A stretch of DNA of 64,000 bases, taken from Flavobacterium hiemivividum (lineage in GTDB: Bacteria > Bacteroidota > Bacteroidia > Flavobacteriales > Flavobacteriaceae). Below the pieces are notes generated by a model. It saw only the letters and a program-made list of their open reading frames with translations, was not told the DNA's origin and made no database searches. The stretch spans positions 124,001-188,000 of the forward strand of contig NZ_SMFO01000004.1 of the NCBI RefSeq assembly GCF_004349145.1, read 5' to 3'. The position numbers and the translations under genes are program-made. This document shows, in pieces, positions 55,589-63,088 of the stretch (position 1 is the stretch's first letter; every line of letters starts with the position of its first letter).

Positions 55589-56728
55589 CTAGATGATAAT
55601 TGGTGTCGGCTTTTTGTTTTTTAGTGCTAATTTGACCAATATTATTCCACTGGTAATAATTAGAGGTGACACAATTAATAAGTGAGCTTTGTTGATCATT
55701 ATAAATAAATAGATTACCAAAGAAAGCAAGTTGAATAAAGTGATATTGTAGATCCATTTCTTGTTGTCTGTATGCCAAAAATAAATTAGAACGAGTAAGG
55801 CGGGATTGAATAATAAGATATTGTAATTGTAGGCCAGTTCGTGATGGTTTGAATAGAAACCAACAAACAAAAAGAAGATACCTAAAATACCTATAAATAA
55901 AAGGTACACTTGGTTTATTATTTTTGAATTCATAAGGATAATAAATCCCAGAAGGATCAAGTAGGTATAGCAATTGTTCCACCAGGAAGTGGGCGGGGAT
56001 TCATTAAACTCAAGAAGCGTTTTATTCTCCTTGCTAAGCAGCTGATTGTTGAACTGCGCCGTTTTTAGGTTTTTGTTCAATTCGAAAGGCAAAAAGATGT
56101 GAGTACCTAGCTTATCTACTTTTTTTCCAAAAATAATACTAGTTCCTAGTTTTTCATAAAAATGACCGTCAAAATAGGGGTATAGAATACTTCTGTAGCT
56201 AATATCCGTGTCGGTGTTTTTTTCAATAACGTCGCTGCCGAGGGTTTTATTGATAATATCGACGACCATGGAGGTGCAGTTTTTATCAATAAATTTATAG
56301 GTGTAGTAGCTGTCTCCAGAAGCTAATGAAGTATTCAGATTCTCAAACAGTTTTTGTTTTAGGCTATCGGGAATATTTAATTCTTGCTCATAGACAGACC
56401 TTTTTTCGTAGTCGTATTGGTTTATAAAATCAGTGTAGGGATGTGTAACGGCAAAATACTGTAGGTCTCCTTTTGTGAATTTAGCGACGAAATTAGGTGT
56501 GTTAAAGTCAAAAGCGCCATAATTATAAACCAAATCGATAGATTGGTTTGTATCGTTAATGCGAATGGCGGTATGTCCAAAAAGAGAATAGGACTCATTT
56601 CCGGTGCCGCAGGTTAAAACACTAACACGCGCATTTTCTGATAATATCGGGGTTTGTGCAAAGCCGTAGTTCATTGTTGCTATTAGCAGAACTGCACATA
56701 CTATTTTTTGAAATAATGAATTATTCAT
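55589..56728 (-). CDS. DUF4105 (Lnb N-terminal-like) membrane protein
   Basis: A signal peptide (MNNSLFQKIVCAVLLIATM...FAQ) is followed by a DUF4105 domain: VLTCGTGNESYSLFGHTAIR, YNYGAFDFNTPNFVAKF, FAVTHPYTDF, and YTYKFIDKNCTSMVVD (core DKNC). The conserved His in SLFGH and Cys in KNC suggest a papain-like NlpC/P60-type site, which is inference. The last ~130 residues form about five membrane helices. An in-frame ATG lies nine codons upstream (56755), but the ATG at 56728 puts the signal peptide at the very start. Not part of the glycan pathway as far as can be seen. Confidence 0.85.
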   Translation of the reverse strand: MNNSLFQKIVCAVLLIATMNYGFAQTPILSENARVSVLTCGTGNESYSLFGHTAIRINDTNQSIDLVYNYGAFDFNTPNFVAKFTKGDLQYFAVTHPYTDFINQYDYEKRSVYEQELNIPDSLKQKLFENLNTSLASGDSYYTYKFIDKNCTSMVVDIINKTLGSDVIEKNTDTDISYRSILYPYFDGHFYEKLGTSIIFGKKVDKLGTHIFLPFELNKNLKTAQFNNQLLSKENKTLLEFNESPPTSWWNNCYTYLILLGFIILMNSKIINQVYLLFIGILGIFFLFVGFYSNHHELAYNYNILLFNPALLVLIYFWHTDNKKWIYNITLFNLLSLVIYLFIMINKAHLLIVSPLIITSGIILVKLALKNKKPTPIII

Positions 56729-56755
56729 TGGGTTTGGTGTTTTGATAATTTTCAT

Positions 56756-57491
56756 ATTTTTTTTAACTCAATCATGGATTTTAAAACGATTCTCGATACA
56801 TCACCAAAATAAGTGACACTCGAATAGACGTTTTTAAAACGGTTCTCGATACATCACGCAAAAAAGCGTGACACTCCAACGGACGTTTTTAAAACAATAT
56901 TCTCTTTTTTATAATGCTTTCATAAATTATTTATTTTGCGCATCTCTTCATTTCCTTTGCGCATCTTTGCGTTACAGTTTTTTAAAATTGCTCAATTCCT
57001 AAAAATCGATACATCGAACAGACGTTTTTAAAACGGTTCTCGATACATCACGCAAAAAAGCATGACACTCGAACAGACGTTTTTAAACGGTTCTCGATAC
57101 ATCAGGCAACAAAGCGTGACACTCGAACAGACGTTTTTAAACAATTCTCGATACATCAGGCAAAAAAAGCGTGACACTCGAACGGACGTATTTAAAATAG
57201 TGCTCTCTCAACTATAATGCTCTTATTAATAAATTACTTTGCGCATCTCTTTATTTCCTTTGCGCATCTTTGCGTAACATTTTTTTTAAAAATTCCTTAA
57301 TTTCTAAAAATCGATACATCGAACAGACGTTTTTAAAACAGTACTCGATATATCAGGCAAAAAAGCGTGACACTCGAACAGACGTTTTTAAAATAATGTT
57401 CTCTCTTTTATACGACTCTTAAAAATACATTACTTTGCGCATCTCTTCATTTCCTTTGCGCATCTTTGCGTAACAGTTTTTTTTTAATCGC
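56756..57491. repeat. Tandem array of 53-54-bp hairpin units with copies of a gene 3' end
   Basis: Units with TCTCGATACATCA...GACACTCGAACAGACGTTTTTAAA recur at 56791, 56844, 57038, 57092 and 57146 with 53-54 bp spacing inside groups. Each holds the stem TCACGC-AAAAAA-GCGTGA or a variant. Between groups lies TTTGCGCATCTCTTCATTTCC at 56935, 57238 and 57434. The last copy runs into the 3' end of the PorV-like gene, and the other two are followed by diverged copies of that gene end (CAATTCCTAAAAATCGATACA). Confidence 0.8.
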
Positions 57492-58562
57492 TTAATTCCT
57501 AAAAAGCGATAAATCCACTTTTAGTGAAAAGATATTCGAATACAAAGCTGCACTTTGATTTCCTAAATCAGTTAAGGCATAATCCACTTGGATGCCTTTG
57601 TATTTAAAACCCAGGCCGATATTAGGCTGGAAACTTACTTTTTCGGTGTTGTCTAATTGTTCTATATTTTGAAAATTACCCGCACCCGCCCGTACAAAAA
57701 CAAGATTGGTATATCCAAATTCGAGTCCTAATGCTGGATCTACACTCACAAAATCAGAGGAAAAAACATCATTGGTTTTGGCAAAACGCATATTGACATT
57801 GGCGGCAGCCATGATACTGTAATCGTAGCGAATAATGAATTTTTTGGAAAGTCCTAGCTGTGCTTTTGGAGCTGTGATCTCTGTACTTTCAGGAAGTTCT
57901 TGATTCTGTCCCGGTATAGCATCAGCAATTTTTTGATATTCTTTTTCGTCTATATTCCAAACATTGTATGTTGTTGTAATATCGCGAACCATTAAGCCAA
58001 ATTGCCAGTCGTTTTTTTCGAATTGGAGTCCGACGTCAAATCCAAATCCCCAAGAATCGGCAAACTTCCCGATTATTCTTCTTATTATTTTAGCATTTAC
58101 ACCGTATTGAAATCCGGGAACGGTTAATTTTCGAGCATAAGAAAAAGTAAAACCATAATCAGCTGTAGAGAAAAGGCTAATTCTATTGTAATCAATATTT
58201 CCGTCGCTGTCTATTAATTCTGTAGTGTTCAAAATATCATCGACACCAAAACGGATTAACGAAATACCGTAAGCACTGCGGTCGTCAATGGGGCTTGCAT
58301 AGCCAATGTAATCGTACTGGGCAATATTTGCAAAGTAACTCGCGTGCATTAAAGCCAGTTGACTATCTTCTAATTTGGTTAATCCTGCGGGATTCCAGTA
58401 GCCAGAATTTACGTCGGCAGTTGAAGCTGTCACGGCATTTGCCATTCCTAAGGCTGCCGCATCGACACCAATATTCATAAACTCATTGGAATATTTTCTA
58501 ACCGCTTGACCATAATTAGCGGTACAAACCAAAAGCAATAAAAAGAATTGAATTTTTTTCAA
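57492..58562 (-). CDS. PorV/PorQ-family outer-membrane protein (type IX secretion-associated)
   Basis: Signal peptide MKKIQFFLLLLVCTANYGQA, then RKYSNEFMNIGVDAAALGMANAV and NSGYWNPAGLTKL (core GMANA...WNPAGL), the start of a FadL-like beta barrel shared by PorV and PorQ. The remainder alternates short hydrophobic and polar strands as in a barrel and ends with an aromatic-rich strand (SLKVDLSLFRN). 356 residues, close to PorV-type proteins. It likely acts at the outer membrane with the type IX secretion system, but whether it is PorV itself or a paralogue is not certain. Divergent from pssA. Confidence 0.85.
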   Translation of the reverse strand: MKKIQFFLLLLVCTANYGQAVRKYSNEFMNIGVDAAALGMANAVTASTADVNSGYWNPAGLTKLEDSQLALMHASYFANIAQYDYIGYASPIDDRSAYGISLIRFGVDDILNTTELIDSDGNIDYNRISLFSTADYGFTFSYARKLTVPGFQYGVNAKIIRRIIGKFADSWGFGFDVGLQFEKNDWQFGLMVRDITTTYNVWNIDEKEYQKIADAIPGQNQELPESTEITAPKAQLGLSKKFIIRYDYSIMAAANVNMRFAKTNDVFSSDFVSVDPALGLEFGYTNLVFVRAGAGNFQNIEQLDNTEKVSFQPNIGLGFKYKGIQVDYALTDLGNQSAALYSNIFSLKVDLSLFRN

Positions 58563-58719
58563 TCGTGCTGTTTTTTATGAAGCCAAAGCGGAATTTAATT
58601 TTTACCAAAAATATAATATTTTGCTGAGCTTAGTTCGTTCTTTTATTAAATAAACCGTCTTGCAAATTTTACTGTTGATAATCTCTATAAAAAACGGCTG
58701 CTGCATTCACTTATTATAT

Positions 58720-58727
58720 TAAATTTG
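58720..58727 (+). promoter_or_regulatory. Possible -7 element (TAAATTTG) upstream of pssA
   Basis: TAnnTTTG match 30 bp before the pssA start in the divergent 194-bp gap. On the other strand, TATTTTTG at 58606-58613 lies 44 bp before the PorV-like start and could serve that gene. Neither has a clear -33 element. Confidence 0.4.
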
Positions 58728-58756
58728 TCCGATAAGACTCTAAAATTCGATACGCA

Positions 58757-59482
58757 ATGAACATTAAAAAACACATCCCTAATTCAATAACATTACTTAA
58801 TCTACTTTGTGGCTGCATTGCGATGGTCTTTGTGACGAAATCCGATTTTGAAATGGCTTTTTATTTTGTATGTCTTGGAATCTTTTTAGATTTTTTTGAT
58901 GGCTTTTTTGCTCGATTATTCAAAGTTTCAGGTCCGCTAGGATTACAATTAGATTCATTAGCTGATATGGTTACGAGCGGTTTTGTACCGGGATTCGTTA
59001 TGTTTCGTATGCTGTCGGAAAGTCAGCAAGATATTTCGGGGCACTATATGTTGCCTTATCTTGGTTTTATTATCACCATGGGTTCTTGTTACCGTCTCGC
59101 TGTGTTTAATATCGATACCCGTCAGACAAATTCCTTCATTGGATTGCCAACGCCTGCCAATGCTCTTTTTATATTAAGTTTACCCCTAGTTTTAAAATAT
59201 TCAGATTCTTTGCTGGTTCTCGAAATCCTAACAAGTCAATGGGTTTTATTATGTGTTACACTCTTTAGTGCTTACATTTTGAATGCCGAGATTCCGTTGT
59301 TTTCTCTAAAGATTAAAAAATTCAACCTCAAGGACAATGCACTTCAAATTGTCTTTTTGTTCCTATCGTTTTTATTGCTGGTTTTTTTCCAATTTGCAGG
59401 AATCCCAATGGTTATCATTGGATATGTATTACTGTCAGTAGTGAGCAATAAATTTTCGTTAGATGAGAAAAGCAAACGTTAA
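58757..59482 (+). CDS. pssA: CDP-diacylglycerol-serine O-phosphatidyltransferase
   Basis: Makes phosphatidylserine, the precursor of phosphatidylethanolamine. The CDP-alcohol phosphotransferase signature D48-G49-x2-A-R-x8-G62-x3-D66-x3-D70 is perfect. The protein has about eight hydrophobic segments in 241 residues. IPNSITLLNLLCGC at the start is typical of bacterial PssA. It overlaps the following lysozyme gene by 20 bp. Confidence 0.93.
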   Translation: MNIKKHIPNSITLLNLLCGCIAMVFVTKSDFEMAFYFVCLGIFLDFFDGFFARLFKVSGPLGLQLDSLADMVTSGFVPGFVMFRMLSESQQDISGHYMLPYLGFIITMGSCYRLAVFNIDTRQTNSFIGLPTPANALFILSLPLVLKYSDSLLVLEILTSQWVLLCVTLFSAYILNAEIPLFSLKIKKFNLKDNALQIVFLFLSFLLLVFFQFAGIPMVIIGYVLLSVVSNKFSLDEKSKR

Positions 59483-60326
59483 AAGGAAGCCGCCGGTAAG
59501 GCGCAAGGCTAAAAAGAAAGCTTCTTTTTTTTCTGGTAAGGTTTCACGCTTTGCAATAGTTTCATTTTTTATACTTCTTCTTGTTGGCGTTGGGTATCAT
59601 TATCGAAATGGCCTGGCTTATTATTTTAGTTTTAAATCAGATAAAGTTTTAAGGCAAGAGGCAGAAGATAAGCGTATTTCTGATGTTCGAAATTACCAAG
59701 TTCTAGACAATCATCTAGGAAAGGCGGTGGGAATAGATGTTTCTGAGTACCAAGGGAGAATTAAATGGGCCGATGTTGATACTATAGAAAGCAAATATGC
59801 TGTGCGATTTGTATTTATTCGAGCTACGGTTGGAAAAGACCGCTTGGACCGGAAGTTTGAGAAGAATTGGCTTGGCGCCAAAGAAAACAAATTGATTCGA
59901 GGGGCTTATCATTACTATCGCCCCAATGAGAATTCCATAGAGCAAGCCGATCTTTTTATTAAAACGGTGTCTTTAAGGAAAGGGGATTTACCGCCTGTTT
60001 TAGATATTGAAAAACTACCTAAAAATCAGTCTGTCGAGCGATTAAAAATCGGCTTAAAAAGATGGTTGAAAAGGGTAGAAGAGCATTATAAAGTGAAACC
60101 GATTATTTATACCGGCGAAAGTTACTATGATGATTTTTTAAAAGAAGAGTTTAGTGATTATCTTTTTTGGATCGCTAATTATAATTTTTACCGCGAAAGT
60201 ATGGAGGAAGATTGGTTGTTTTGGCAGTTTACTGAAAAAGCAAGCGTGCCAGGAATAAAAGGGAATGTAGATGTAAATATCTACAACGGCGATTTGCAAC
60301 AGCTGCAGTTTATTACTATCGAATAA
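59463..60326 (+). CDS. Glycoside hydrolase family 25 lysozyme-like protein
   Basis: Probable membrane-anchored muramidase cutting peptidoglycan. A basic N-terminus and one membrane segment (FAIVSFFILLLVGVGY) precede the GH25 domain. The domain has GIDVSEYQG (Asp92), FIRATVG, GAYHYYRP, VLDIEK with the Asp181-x-Glu183 catalytic pair, PIIYTG, FWIANYN and WQFTE near the end. 287 residues. Translation is probably coupled to pssA through the 20-bp overlap. Confidence 0.92.
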   Translation: MRKANVKRKPPVRRKAKKKASFFSGKVSRFAIVSFFILLLVGVGYHYRNGLAYYFSFKSDKVLRQEAEDKRISDVRNYQVLDNHLGKAVGIDVSEYQGRIKWADVDTIESKYAVRFVFIRATVGKDRLDRKFEKNWLGAKENKLIRGAYHYYRPNENSIEQADLFIKTVSLRKGDLPPVLDIEKLPKNQSVERLKIGLKRWLKRVEEHYKVKPIIYTGESYYDDFLKEEFSDYLFWIANYNFYRESMEEDWLFWQFTEKASVPGIKGNVDVNIYNGDLQQLQFITIE

Positions 60327-60351
60327 TTTTTAGAGCTAGAAGAAATTGCTA

Positions 60352-60585
60352 CTATTTCTTTGGGGAGAAGATAAGAACCCCGATTATAAGCATTAGCAGT
60401 AGTACAAATATTGCCACTGAAATAGTGTTAGCAAAATTGACTGTCCAACCCATCCAGGCAATTCTTTTAGGCGGAAGGATACGTTTGTCCTCTTTGTTAA
60501 AATAGAATATTCCGCCAATCCAATTGTTAGGGTCTTTGTGCCATTTTTCTAAAGTTTCTTTACTTGGTTTTTCTTTTGGAGTCAT
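60352..60585 (-). CDS. Small DUF5808-type membrane protein
   Basis: 77 residues: a soluble part HKDPNNWIGGIFYFNKEDKR, then PPKRIAWMGWTVNFAN and a single membrane helix VAIFVLLLMLIIGVLIF. The W.GGIFYFNKEDKR...GWTVNFAN pattern matches DUF5808 proteins. Function unknown. Convergent with the lysozyme gene. Confidence 0.75.
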   Translation of the reverse strand: MTPKEKPSKETLEKWHKDPNNWIGGIFYFNKEDKRILPPKRIAWMGWTVNFANTISVAIFVLLLMLIIGVLIFSPKK

Positions 60586-61003
60586 TTTGGTTAGCTAATA
60601 GATTAAGATTGTCAAATTCCTTGACTTGTGTATATGTGCGTCAACTAGTTTCTAGACTTCGTGCGGATTATAAAATGTTCTCGATAAAATTTTTTAAGCA
60701 GAACGTTGATTTTATAAAAAGAGCTCTGCGCAGCTTAAAAAATCACTCGAACTGACGTGGTTTTTTTACTATAACTATCACCCTCTTTCTGGTAGATATT
60801 GGACTGAAGGTACGAGAGTATCGAGAACTTTCATTGCACAATCATTCTTGAAATATTTTTTTCACTCCAACTAGCATTCTTTTTCTGACAGCTATCGGAA
60901 TGAAGGAACGAGAGTATCGAGAACCTTCCTAGCACAATCATTAATGAAATGTTTTTTCACATCCAGTCACCCCCTCCTTTGGAGGGGGCTGGGGGGAGGA
61001 CTT
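60586..61003. repeat. Gap with CTCGATA hairpin repeat, 96-bp duplication and G-rich hairpin
   Basis: A CTCGATA...GAACTGACG unit at 60678-60757 has the stem TTTTTTAAGC/GCTTAAAAAA. A ~96-bp unit repeats twice (GAGAGTATCGAGAAC at 60814 and 60910). At 60968-61000, CACCCCCTCC-TTT-GGAGGGGGCTGGGGGGAGGA is the reverse relative of 18419-18452 and lies 3 bp after the lptB stop. No gene seen. Confidence 0.7.
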
Positions 61004-61744
61004 TTAAAACTCGATCTTCTTCTTTCTCAATTCAAAATTTTGTCCCAGATATACGCGACGTACCATTTCATCTTCCACTAATTCCTCTGGAATTCCAGCT
61101 TTTAAGATTCCGCCTTCAAACATAAGGTAGGTTTTATCTGTAATAGCTAAGGTTTCCTGAACGTTATGGTCCGTGATTAGTATTCCGATGTTTTTATTTT
61201 TTAATTGCGCTACAATCCTCTGAATGTCTTCTACAGCTACGGGGTCGACTCCAGCAAAAGGTTCGTCAAGTAAGATAAACTTTGGGTCGGTTGCTAGGCA
61301 TCGTGCTATTTCAGTACGACGGCGTTCACCTCCAGAGAGTAAATCGCCACGATTTGTACGGATGTGTTCTAAGCTAAACTCGGCAATCAGACTTTCCATT
61401 TTGGCAACTTGCTCTTCTTTGGATAGTTTAGTAAGTTGTAAAACGCTCAAGATATTGTCTTCGATGCTTAGTTTTCTAAAAACAGAGGCTTCTTGCGCTA
61501 AATATCCAATTCCGTGCTGTGCGCGTTTGTACATTGGATAATCGGTGATATTCAAATCGTCAAGATAGATATTGCCCGAATTGGGTTTTACCAATCCTAC
61601 AATCATATAAAAAGAAGTTGTTTTTCCGGCACCATTTGGACCTAAAAGTCCAACGATTTCACCTTGATTTACTTCTACCGAAATGCCTTTTACGACGCTT
61701 CGTCCTTTGTATGTTTTTATTAAATTCTCGGCTCTTAATATCAT
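61004..61744 (-). CDS. lptB: LPS export ABC transporter ATP-binding protein
   Basis: ATPase of the LptBFG transporter that extracts lipopolysaccharide from the inner membrane. Walker A GPNGAGKTT (35-43), signature LLSGGERRRTEIARCL, Walker B FILLDEPFAGVDP and ITDHN are intact. YLAQEASVFRKLSIEDN is an LptB-specific Q-loop region (core LAQEASVFR). 246 residues. First of a minus-strand core-gene group with the downstream-numbered CMD, tatC and kdsD genes. Confidence 0.95.
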   Translation of the reverse strand: MILRAENLIKTYKGRSVVKGISVEVNQGEIVGLLGPNGAGKTTSFYMIVGLVKPNSGNIYLDDLNITDYPMYKRAQHGIGYLAQEASVFRKLSIEDNILSVLQLTKLSKEEQVAKMESLIAEFSLEHIRTNRGDLLSGGERRRTEIARCLATDPKFILLDEPFAGVDPVAVEDIQRIVAQLKNKNIGILITDHNVQETLAITDKTYLMFEGGILKAGIPEELVEDEMVRRVYLGQNFELRKKKIEF

Positions 61745-61906
61745 GTGCTTTGGTTTAAACGTTAAGCGTTTAATTAGGTGATCGACAGTTTAAGTGTATC
61801 GCTTTTTTATGAGATACATCGAGAACTATTTTTAATCCTTGCAAAGAAACGAATTTCGTTTATTTGGCTTTAGCTTTTAACTTCAATTTTGGATTTTAAC
61901 TTCTGA

Positions 61907-61924
61907 TCCCGATAGCTATCGGGA
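61907..61924. repeat. Perfect palindrome TCCCGATAGCTATCGGGA
   Basis: Perfect 18-bp palindrome 10 bp past the stop of the CMD-family gene, in the gap before lptB. Same family as 5216, 9496 and 11311, here outside the glycan locus, so the family is genome-wide and not tied to the locus. Confidence 0.7.
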
Positions 61925-61934
61925 CTAAATTATG

Positions 61935-62279
61935 CTAATTTTCATCAAGCGCTTCCCAGAACTCATAGGCTCTACGTAAATGTGGTACTACGATAGTTCC
62001 GCCCACTAAGGTTGCGATTCCCATTGCTTCCATCATTTCTTCTTTGGTTACCCCAATTTTATGACTGGTTTCTAAATGGTATTTTACACAATCGTCACAA
62101 CGAAGTACAGCCGAAGCCACTAAACCTAGTAGTTCTTTGGTTTTTACATCAAGAGCACCGGCAGCATACGCATTAGTGTCTAGGTTGAAAATACGTTTCA
62201 CTATTTTGTTGTTGTCAGCCAGTAATTTTTCGTTCATTCGAGAACGATATTCATTAAATTCTTCGATAATATCAGCCAT
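61935..62279 (-). CDS. Carboxymuconolactone decarboxylase/AhpD-family protein
   Basis: 114-residue all-helical protein with the redox pair Cys61-x-x-Cys64 in RCDDCVKYHLE, and EEMMEAMGIATLVGG, the usual AhpD-like trimer core. Likely an alkylhydroperoxidase-like thiol protein and not a true decarboxylase. It lies 2 bp after tatC on the same strand, probably co-transcribed. Confidence 0.9.
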   Translation of the reverse strand: MADIIEEFNEYRSRMNEKLLADNNKIVKRIFNLDTNAYAAGALDVKTKELLGLVASAVLRCDDCVKYHLETSHKIGVTKEEMMEAMGIATLVGGTIVVPHLRRAYEFWEALDEN

Positions 62280-62281
62280 AA

Positions 62282-63088
62282 TTATTCTTTTTTATTTTTA
62301 GATACAAATACTGAGATAAAGATACTTGCTTCGTAGATTAGTAGCATTGGGATTGCAACAATAGTTTGACTTACTACATCTGGAGGTGTTACGATCGCGG
62401 CGATAATAAGTACAAGTACAATTGCATATTTTCTATATGTTCTTAGGAAAGCTGGGCTTACTAAACCTAGTTTTGTTAAGAAATAGATGATAATGGGAAG
62501 TTCGAAAAACAGTCCGCTCGCCAACACGGATGTTTTTACCATTCCGATATAAGATTCTAGTGTAAACTGATTTAGTACAATGTCACTGACTGTAAAGGTC
62601 GAAACAAAGTTTATTGACATGGGAATAACCACAAAATAGCCAAATATGACTCCGAAAAAGAAAAGTAGCGAAGAGAAAAAGATAAATACTTTGGCATTTT
62701 TCTTCTCGTTCATATATAAGGCCGGACTAATAAACTTCCAGATTTCGTATAAGATATAAGGGAAGCTTAAAATAAATCCTGCAAGAATACAAACCCAAAT
62801 AAATACATTTACCTGTCCTTCCATTGAGGTATTCTGAATGATGAAGGGCATTTCGGTGATGCAAATATTGTCTGCGAAGCCCAAAGAATGCGATAGCTCG
62901 CAGAAAAATTGATAGGTAAAAAATGTAGGTCTTGTAGGTCCAAATATTATAGTATCGAACAAAAAGCCACTAAAAAAATAAGTGGCGATAGCCATAATAA
63001 TTATTGCGATCGTGCTGCGTACTAGTAACCATCTTAAATCTTCAAGATGATCTAAAAACGACATTTCGTTTTGATTTTTTTTTGCCAT
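62282..63088 (-). CDS. tatC: Twin-arginine translocase subunit TatC
   Basis: Membrane receptor for folded proteins with twin-arginine signals. MSFLDHLEDLRWLLVRS is the N-terminal family motif (FLDHLEDLR), and six hydrophobic segments follow. VNVFIWVCILAGFILSFPYILYEIW (core FPYILYEIW) and LSFPYI plus EKKNAKVF are typical. 268 residues. It overlaps the stop of kdsD by one base (TAATG), so the two are coupled. Confidence 0.95.
   Translation of the reverse strand: MAKKNQNEMSFLDHLEDLRWLLVRSTIAIIIMAIATYFFSGFLFDTIIFGPTRPTFFTYQFFCELSHSLGFADNICITEMPFIIQNTSMEGQVNVFIWVCILAGFILSFPYILYEIWKFISPALYMNEKKNAKVFIFFSSLLFFFGVIFGYFVVIPMSINFVSTFTVSDIVLNQFTLESYIGMVKTSVLASGLFFELPIIIYFLTKLGLVSPAFLRTYRKYAIVLVLIIAAIVTPPDVVSQTIVAIPMLLIYEASIFISVFVSKNKKE

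Noticed and set aside
55563..55982. Minus-strand 139-codon open frame overlapping the DUF4105 gene
   Set aside because: Another frame of the same strand over the 3' part of the DUF4105 gene, whose membrane-helix coding is well supported.
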